Source: an uncultured Verrucomicrobiota bacterium | GTDB taxonomy: Bacteria > Verrucomicrobiota > Verrucomicrobiia > Opitutales > Seribacteraceae | Length of the DNA stretch: 64,000 nucleotides | Assembly: GCA_902615835.1 (NCBI GenBank) | Contig: CACMQL010000004.1 | Location: 1 to 64,000, forward strand | Direction of reading: 5' to 3' | Shown: piece after piece, positions 58,301 to 64,000 of the stretch | Numbering within the stretch: the first letter of the stretch is position 1 | Layout of the letters: each line of letters starts with the position of its first letter | Position numbers and translations under genes: made by a program | The notes under the pieces: model-generated | The model's input: the letters and a program-made list of their open reading frames with translations, nothing else | Database searches by the model: none | What the model was told of the DNA's origin: nothing

Positions 58301-59003
58301 CTTTACTGCAACTTCCACGGGGCTTGCTATTTCAAGTGGAAAGTATGGTGTAGAATGGATTCCAACCCCTGCCAGCGATTCACGACCGAGTAATCCATTC
58401 AACTTTATCCCACCTTCGGAAGACGCAGTCGTTACTCAGGTCCTGGTCCCCTATTACAACCCAACTACTGGAGCGAGCTGGACAAGTGAAACCGGGGGTT
58501 GGACGGCACCAGATGGATGGATAAAAGGGACCCGAGAGGAATTTGAAGAAAACCAAAAAAGTAATTCCCGAAGATCAGGATCATTCAATAACTGGCAGGA
58601 ATTGAATACCGAAAACATCCAAGTTTTTGAAATTGGAGACGAGCCCATTTTCTTTGATCCCAACGCGACTAAGGCATGGAAATACAGACCCAACACCCCC
58701 ATCGACCTTGAGGTAGAAGAACTGGATGGCAAGTGGAAGAATCAAACTTGGTTTGGTAATTTCTACGACCTTTCCTTTCCCTGGATTTATCACACTGAAC
58801 TACAATGGCTATATTTCAGCGAATCAAACAATGGCAGCTTTTGGCTCTGGTCAAAAGAACTCGGTTGGGTTTGGACGAATGCCTCTGCGTTCCCCCATTG
58901 TTTTTCAAATTCAAAGGAAGGATGGTTGTTCCTTGATTTAAAAGATAGAAATTCCCTTAGGTATTATGACTTTAAGTCGGAAGGTTGGATCAAATTCGAC
59001 TAA
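55350..59003 (+). CDS. Giant secreted beta-propeller-like protein with Trp-rich C-terminal module
   Basis: 1217 aa; repeated LVVV/NYAYLVT/LFAVGVE blade-like segments; C-terminal 'WIYHTELQWLYFSESNNGSFWLWSKELGWVWTNASAFPHCF'; start codon uncertain. Confidence 0.8.
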   Translation: MLLSLPIFGNAPKKWDLSFLFLQEGEIIDVKIPAGSRQVRVLFKHEESQEWKVWQTSHIPENANGSIYFRVPHNMQRSRVRFEWNRYDPLPYSFYTGISDFSNRATDPAERNNFLARTELTLDSLTEDESSEVKESDIWKIIGNTLYFFNQRRGLQILELSNPTAPKFIARYRLPASGEQMYVSEDGEFIFLFVTPPHQAWPYHSNLQILQFKNDIIRKVTDIKLAGDYRDSRVVGETLHIVCEKWENETTSWNGWNFNYSTVLASFDLEDPKEVEKISEIILAGSPQVTYATNQHLVVVTRDPKDYYNGHLARVFDLNDFSKVPQELSIIQAGGKILDKFKIRISGDTITLISQANLNSNWNSRYSLLENFNIKTGELLGLLELAERETLYATRFDGNYAYLVTFLRVDPLFIVDLRDPSNPTLLSELIVPGWSEYLEVMDDQLFAVGVENSQVTASLFDISDKSNPFLSQRFYMGDENEYSWSEANYDEKAIGKVASEGLFFIPYQTWAEGNQLNKLQILKHENGRLEKGGQIDHRIVARRSFTDATGHYLFSISGEELVVSNILDTKNAFEVRRLPLAWTTQRTHIFGVNSLQIESAPTNNWGWGYISQEQNVTLRLTPTTDFDELLYQIDAGVGNLLGSLTDGNLAHLAIHNQGKLIYKIFEVDEEKIKLLAESETKTTNSPSPTTVEGFLLENNQICWAAKATSGTDISPFLRVSTGFASDFYYPYPYNSTSVLDIQIFSFETGLTNATIDLESNTSLLIDGSQMNGPFKVGNKLLYGASKTEDHYVNDQIMASEHDSSLYQIDISDRQSPMIDAAIPAPGVLTGAQPNQGADGTGYLYFENQDVQLGNYRPTPLLLENSINLKEFGRSMTVCAYDGSNLYFLDELDLSQTTGPIAIDNDFIYIAHSRRNEKGVDAFRVQENGSLLRIDSLFASHYIQELLTEETILLGKSIAGIHTSQQLLEWPTHTLSGNFYLNLKNFTATSTGLAISSGKYGVEWIPTPASDSRPSNPFNFIPPSEDAVVTQVLVPYYNPTTGASWTSETGGWTAPDGWIKGTREEFEENQKSNSRRSGSFNNWQELNTENIQVFEIGDEPIFFDPNATKAWKYRPNTPIDLEVEELDGKWKNQTWFGNFYDLSFPWIYHTELQWLYFSESNNGSFWLWSKELGWVWTNASAFPHCFSNSKEGWLFLDLKDRNSLRYYDFKSEGWIKFD
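58729..59003 (+). other. Trp-rich C-terminal module, copy 3
   Basis: 'WKNQTWFGNFYDLSFPWIYHTELQWLYFSESNNGSFWLWSKELGWVWTNASAFPHCFSNSKEGWLFLDLKDRNSLRYYDFKSEGWIKFD'. Confidence 0.8.
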
Positions 59004-59202
59004 GTACGAGTTGAGCTTGAGAATAGCAGACTTTGATCAGTGCAATTGAGATTGCCGTCTATGAGCCCTCGATTATCGTAGGAAATCAGAAATAGATATG
59101 CCTTAACCAAGATTGTCTATTATGTATTATTCCTCTTTGATTATTATAAAGATCAACTACTAGATAGATCTTAACTTCGCCGTTTCTACGGATACCCATT
59201 CA

Positions 59203-60852
59203 ATGCCCGAACTACCAAAAAGTTTCCTCCAAATTTCTCCGCATGATAATCTTCTGGTCGCCCTACAGGATTTAGAAGCAGGAACCAACATCAATTGGGA
59301 TGGAACTTTGTTCAAACTAACTGAGTACATTCCGGCTAAACATAAATTTGCCCCAGTCGAATTAGCAAGCGGAGAACAGGTTCGGCTTTATGGGGTCTTG
59401 GTGGGTGAAACCATTCAAAAAATTTCACAGGGTGAAAGAATTCGCCAGTCAAATGTGGTCCACCGGGCAGAGGATTATCGGTCAAGTGAAGGTCAATTCA
59501 GTTGGGAGGCCCCGCCCATTTCAAATTGGGAAAATCGCACATTTAATGGCTATGCACGATCGGACGGTTCCGTCGGTACCGCCAGCTACTGGTTGGTCGT
59601 CCCCATGGTCTTCTGTGAAAATGGTAATATTGAAACCCTCAAATCATCGATGCTTCGGGCTTTGGGTTTATCAAAACGGAATCAATACGAGGTTTTCTCC
59701 CAATCACTTGCTGATGCGTACAGTCGAGGCGAAAACCCGGATTCAGTCGCTTTGCCCGAAAGAACCAATCATGAATGTTCCCCCATATTTCCAAACATAG
59801 ATGGTATCAAATTTCTCACTCACGGGCTTGGGTGCGGAGAGACACGCGGTATATCCGAGGAACTCTGTGCCCTCCTTGCCGGGTATGCATGCAATCCCAA
59901 TGTCAGTGGTATTACCGTCCTGAGCCTGGGCTGCCAGCACGCCCAAGTCTCGATCCTTGAAGATGAAATTGCCAAGCGATGCGCCAACTTCGACAAGCCA
60001 CTCCTTGTTTTCGAGCAACAGAAATACCCCTCTGAACGGGAAATGATGGAGCAGGCCATTCGCCGGACATATGCAGGTTTAGCTCAAATCAATAAATTGA
60101 AAAGAACTCCTGCACCCCTTTCCAAGCTTTGCCTGGGCATGGAATGCGGGGCATCCGATGGATTTTCCGGAATATCGGCTAATCCGGTGATGGGTCATAC
60201 GGCAGATTTACTTACTGCGATGGGAGGGCGTGTAATTCTTTCTGAATTCCCCGAACTTTGCGGGGTGGAGCAGGAAATTGTCAACCGGTGTGCAAATCCA
60301 AAGATTGGAAATCGCTTTATTGAGATCATGCGTAACTATGAACTCCGGGTAAAAGAAGCAGGTTCCGGTTTTCACATGAATCCATCTCCTGGGAATGTAA
60401 AGGACGGGTTGATAACCGACGCGATGAAATCTGCAGGAGCCGCCCGTAAGGGAGGAACATCCCCAGTGGTTGATGTATTGGACTTTCCAGGCTGGGTCAC
60501 GAAGGACGGGCTGAGTCTCCTTTGCACGGCTGGTAATGATGTGGAATCAACCACTGCACTCGCAGGGGCTGGTGCTAACCTAATCCTTTTTTCGACCGGT
60601 CTTGGCACACCAACGGGGAATCCGGTTGCTCCCGTGATTAAAATTTCAAGTAATTCCAAAACAGCTAAGTCTTTCTATGAATACATCGATTTTGACACAG
60701 GTCCCGTTATCGATGGGAGCGAAACCGTGGAGTCGACCGGAGAAAAATTACTTAACGAATTGATTGAATACGCCTCGGGAAACAAGAAAACCAAATCAAC
60801 GATTCAAGGAAGGGATGACTTCTTACCTTGGAAACGTGGAATGTCTCTCTAG
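59203..60852 (+). CDS. UxaA-family (altronate dehydratase-like) sugar-acid dehydratase, SAF + catalytic domains
   Basis: 'FNGYARSDGSVGTASYWLVVP', 'HGLGCGE', 'CLGMECGASDGFSGISANPVMG', 'ILFSTGLGTPTGNPVAPVIKISSN'. Confidence 0.93.
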   Translation: MPELPKSFLQISPHDNLLVALQDLEAGTNINWDGTLFKLTEYIPAKHKFAPVELASGEQVRLYGVLVGETIQKISQGERIRQSNVVHRAEDYRSSEGQFSWEAPPISNWENRTFNGYARSDGSVGTASYWLVVPMVFCENGNIETLKSSMLRALGLSKRNQYEVFSQSLADAYSRGENPDSVALPERTNHECSPIFPNIDGIKFLTHGLGCGETRGISEELCALLAGYACNPNVSGITVLSLGCQHAQVSILEDEIAKRCANFDKPLLVFEQQKYPSEREMMEQAIRRTYAGLAQINKLKRTPAPLSKLCLGMECGASDGFSGISANPVMGHTADLLTAMGGRVILSEFPELCGVEQEIVNRCANPKIGNRFIEIMRNYELRVKEAGSGFHMNPSPGNVKDGLITDAMKSAGAARKGGTSPVVDVLDFPGWVTKDGLSLLCTAGNDVESTTALAGAGANLILFSTGLGTPTGNPVAPVIKISSNSKTAKSFYEYIDFDTGPVIDGSETVESTGEKLLNELIEYASGNKKTKSTIQGRDDFLPWKRGMSL

Positions 60853-60864
60853 GGATCGTTATTA

Positions 60865-61644
60865 ATGAGCAAATTTAAAGATAATACAGCCATTGTCACG
60901 GGAGGAGGAAAAGGAATCGGGCAAGCCATCGCCAGGCGATTTGCCGAAGAAGGAGCCAAGGTTGCCATTTGGGAAGCAGATGAGATTGCCGGCGAAGAAA
61001 CCACTCAGGAGATCCTGGCCAACGGACACGAAGCCCATTTTCTTAAGTGTGATATCACTGATGAAGGAAGCATCCAGAATGCACTGTCAGAAGTGTTAGA
61101 AAAATTTGGAACACCCGATATTTTGATCAACAATGCAGGCATTGCCAATGTGGGAACCGCCACCACCACATCCGTTGAAGATTTTGATAAAGTGATGGAA
61201 GTGAATGCCAAGGGTATGTTTTTATGTCTACGGAACATCGTCCCAACAATGATGGAAAAAAAATCGGGCGTGATTCTAAATCTTGCCTCCATTGCCTCCC
61301 GCTTGGGAGTTGCCGATCGCTTTGCCTATTCTGCCAGCAAGGGTGCCGTCCTGGCCATGACGCTCAGTGTTGCCCGTGATTATGTCGATTACGGAATCCG
61401 CTGTAATTGTGTTTGCCCGGGCCGGGTACATACACCTTTTGTCGATGGCTTTCTCAAAAAATACTATCCGGACGAAGAAGAAAGGAAGCAAAAATTTGAG
61501 GAACTCTCAAAATACCAGCCCATTGGCAGAATGGGAGAACCCCATGAAATTGCCAACATTGCCTCTTTTTTGTGCTCCTCTGATGCCTCTTTCATCACTG
61601 GAGGAGTGTATGATATTGACGGTGGGGTAATGAGTCTAAAATAA
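60865..61644 (+). CDS. SDR-family oxidoreductase
   Basis: 'AIVTGGGKGIGQAIARRFAEEG', 'NNAG', 'YSASKGAVLAMT', 'ITGGVYDIDGG'. Confidence 0.95.
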   Translation: MSKFKDNTAIVTGGGKGIGQAIARRFAEEGAKVAIWEADEIAGEETTQEILANGHEAHFLKCDITDEGSIQNALSEVLEKFGTPDILINNAGIANVGTATTTSVEDFDKVMEVNAKGMFLCLRNIVPTMMEKKSGVILNLASIASRLGVADRFAYSASKGAVLAMTLSVARDYVDYGIRCNCVCPGRVHTPFVDGFLKKYYPDEEERKQKFEELSKYQPIGRMGEPHEIANIASFLCSSDASFITGGVYDIDGGVMSLK

Positions 61645-61654
61645 ACAACCAATC

Positions 61655-62509
61655 ATGAAACTTATTCGTAAAGGACAACTTGGAGAAGAAGCACCGGGAC
61701 TCATTTTAAAAGATGGCCGGGAGGTGGAAACTTCTACATTTGGCGAAGATTATGACGAGGTATTTTTTGAAACCGATGGTCTGCAACGCCTTGAGGAGTG
61801 GGTGATGGAAAATGAAAACGACCTGCCTGTCTTTCCCGAGGGAGAGCGTTACGGAGCACCCATTGCTCGGCCCAGTAAGATTGTATGCATCGGACTGAAT
61901 TTTGATGATCATGCCGCGGAGTCCGGAATGGAAATACCAGAGGAACCTGTTTTGTTCTTTAAGGCAAGCAGTGCCCTTTGTGGCCCCAATGATGAACTGG
62001 TTCTTCCCCGTGATGGCAATAAAACCGACTGGGAAGTCGAGCTTGCTTTTGTCGTTGGAAAAAGAGCCAGCTATGTTGATGAGAAAGATGCAATGGATTA
62101 CTTGGCAGGCTATGCCCTGCATAACGACTATAGCGAGCGTGCCTTCCAACTGGAAAGATGTGGTCAGTGGGTCAAGGGAAAAAGTTGTGACACCTTCGCA
62201 CCATTTGGTCCGTTCCTCGCTACTCCCGATGAAATTGAAGATGTAAACAATTTGGAAATGTGGCTAAAAGTGAATGGTGAGATCATGCAGTCTAGTAATA
62301 CATCCAACTTGCATTACAAGATTCCTTTTCTGCTAAGTTATGTGAGTCAGTTCATGACTTTATTACCCGGAGATATCATTTCAACAGGGACTCCTCCAGG
62401 TGTTGGGTTGGGCATGGATCCTCCAGTCTATTTAAAAGCCGGAGATTTTGTGGAGCTTGGTATTGATCAACTGGGGTCCTCCTCCCAAAAGGTCGTCGCC
62501 TCAAAGTGA
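61655..62509 (+). CDS. Fumarylacetoacetate hydrolase-family protein (2,4-diketo-3-deoxy-sugar-acid hydrolase-like)
   Basis: 'KIVCIGLNFDDHAAESGMEIPEEPVLFFKASSALCGPNDELVLP', 'KTDWEVELAFVVGK', 'GDIISTGTPPGVG'. Confidence 0.93.
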   Translation: MKLIRKGQLGEEAPGLILKDGREVETSTFGEDYDEVFFETDGLQRLEEWVMENENDLPVFPEGERYGAPIARPSKIVCIGLNFDDHAAESGMEIPEEPVLFFKASSALCGPNDELVLPRDGNKTDWEVELAFVVGKRASYVDEKDAMDYLAGYALHNDYSERAFQLERCGQWVKGKSCDTFAPFGPFLATPDEIEDVNNLEMWLKVNGEIMQSSNTSNLHYKIPFLLSYVSQFMTLLPGDIISTGTPPGVGLGMDPPVYLKAGDFVELGIDQLGSSSQKVVASK

Positions 62510-63300
62510 ATCTCGAAGTCGAGGGGAAGGTTGCGGTTGTTACCGGCGGGGCCAAGGGAATTGGAGCCGCCATCGTGAAATCCTTTTTTGCAGAAGGAGC
62601 CACCATTGTCATCCTTGATCGGAATCCAGATATCGCTAATTCCTTGATCGAAAAGCTTGGGGCTAATCAGGAAAAAGTCTTTTGCATCCCCACCGAATTA
62701 ACCGAAGAATCAGCTTGCAAGGAAGCGATCCAAAAAACCATCGAAACAACCGGTCGACTCGACTACCTAATACACAACGCCGGCACTAATGATGGCGTCG
62801 GCTTGGATTCACCCACCGAAGACTTCTTTAACAGCCTGCGTAAAAACCTCGTTCATGTATTTGCCCTGACCCATTATTCACTGGATGAACTGGTGCACAA
62901 TCAAGGAGCAGTCATCAACATTGGATCCAAAGTGGCTGAGACTGGCCAGGGTGGCACATCCGGGTATGCGGCTTCAAAAGGGGCAATGAATGCCCTGACC
63001 CGCGAGTGGGCACTCGACTTGGCAGATAAAGGAGTACGAGTGAATGCTGTAATTCCTGCAGAAGTCATGACACCGATGTACCGACGCTGGCTCGATACCC
63101 TGGAAAATTCGCAAAAAACACTTTCTTCCATCGAGGATAATATTCCTTTCGGAAAACGGATGACCACTGATCGCGAGATTGCGGATGCGGTTGTGTTTCT
63201 TGCCTCCCCCCGATCCTCTCACACCACGGGTCAAATTTTTTATCCTGACGGAGGATACACCCACCTCGACCGATCATACGGAAAGATCCAATTAGACTAA
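62506..63300 (+). CDS. SDR-family oxidoreductase (L-fucose dehydrogenase-like)
   Basis: 'VAVVTGGAKGIGAAIVKSFFAEGATIVILDR', 'HNAGTNDG', 'YAASKGAMNALTREWALDL', 'TTGQIFYPDGGYTHLDR'. Confidence 0.93.
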   Translation: MNLEVEGKVAVVTGGAKGIGAAIVKSFFAEGATIVILDRNPDIANSLIEKLGANQEKVFCIPTELTEESACKEAIQKTIETTGRLDYLIHNAGTNDGVGLDSPTEDFFNSLRKNLVHVFALTHYSLDELVHNQGAVINIGSKVAETGQGGTSGYAASKGAMNALTREWALDLADKGVRVNAVIPAEVMTPMYRRWLDTLENSQKTLSSIEDNIPFGKRMTTDREIADAVVFLASPRSSHTTGQIFYPDGGYTHLDRSYGKIQLD

Positions 63301-63319
63301 TTTTCTCAAAATATTAATC

Positions 63320-64000
63320 ATGTTTGATATCTGTATCATCGGTGGCGGGATTGTTGGCCTGGCCACGGCTTATCAAATTTCAAAAAAACATCCAAAACTG
63401 AAACTGGCGGTTTTGGAAAAAGAAACCTCCCTGGCCAAGCATCAGACGGGACACAATTCCGGCGTTCTTCACACGGGTATTTATTACAAGCCTGGTTCCC
63501 TCAAAGCGATGAATTGCCGAAACGGCAAGCAAGCGATGGAACAATTTTGCCAGGAACAGGGAATTGATCACGAGCTATGCGGAAAAATAATTGTTGCCCT
63601 GAATGATGAGGAAGTGCCCCGTATGAAAAATATTTACCAGCGGGGCCAGGAAAATGGGGTAAATTGTAAAATTATTTCCCGCGAGGAAATGTTGGAGATC
63701 GAACCTCGTGTGGCCGGAGTGCAAGCCATCCATGTACCCGAATGTGGAATTGTAAATTACAAACAGGTCTGTCTGCGCCTTGGAGAAATAATCCAGGAGA
63801 AAGAAGAAAATAAGATCTTTCTTGGTCACCAGGTTACCAAAATCAGAAACCTTACAACCAGTCTTGTTGTTGAGACAGACAAACAGCAAATTGAGTGTAA
63901 ACATTTGATCAATTGTGGCGGCCTTCATTCCGACAAACTGACCAAGCTTGGTGGTCAAAAACCTCCGGCAAAAATCATTCCCTTTAAAGGGGAATACTTC
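63320..64000 (+). CDS. lhgO: L-2-hydroxyglutarate oxidase-like FAD oxidoreductase (LhgO), truncated by window end
   Basis: Own translation: MFDICIIGGGIVGLATAYQISKKHPKLKLAVLEKETSLAKHQTGHNSGVLHTGIYYKPGSLKAMNCRNG...; open to window edge so absent from the ORF track. Confidence 0.9.
   Translation, partial: MFDICIIGGGIVGLATAYQISKKHPKLKLAVLEKETSLAKHQTGHNSGVLHTGIYYKPGSLKAMNCRNGKQAMEQFCQEQGIDHELCGKIIVALNDEEVPRMKNIYQRGQENGVNCKIISREEMLEIEPRVAGVQAIHVPECGIVNYKQVCLRLGEIIQEKEENKIFLGHQVTKIRNLTTSLVVETDKQQIECKHLINCGGLHSDKLTKLGGQKPPAKIIPFKGEYF

Overview
The window is chromosomal DNA that looks like a marine Verrucomicrobiota (Opitutae/Puniceicoccales-like) bacterium; this taxon is an inference from gene content. 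Main blocks, left to right: (1) a DUF1989 pair + biotin-dependent urea/guanidine carboxylase + allophanate hydrolase operon (1-6.4 kb), best read as guanidine catabolism; (2) arfB, with a decayed second arfB copy beyond a GYF_2-domain membrane protein; (3) a sigma-54 response regulator followed by a well-spaced sigma-54 promoter with two upstream palindromes, and a sensor kinase split at a G10 tract (10.6-15.7 kb); (4) a PQQ-propeller/InlB-repeat surface protein; (5) a housekeeping block (recR, ybaB, LMW-PTP, hpt, tdk, ABC-F, sixA); (6) an accessory, partly AT-rich region (about 27.6-37.5 kb) with an orphan flagellin carrying a C-type-lectin-like domain in its variable region, small membrane proteins, a GYF_2-nuclease and a tRNA-Leu at its right edge; (7) cstA; (8) giant secreted repeat proteins, a sulfatase, GSII-type glutamine synthetase, algH/yqgE; (9) a decayed TonB-receptor/YfiR(DUF4154) pair; (10) a thioredoxin-like protein, another giant propeller protein, and a sugar-acid catabolic operon (UxaA-like dehydratase, two SDRs, FAH hydrolase, LhgO-like oxidase). 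The strongest candidates for something undescribed are the lectin-domain flagellin and a Trp-rich C-terminal module shared by three otherwise unrelated giant secreted proteins. No database search was run; family names are from recognised motifs.
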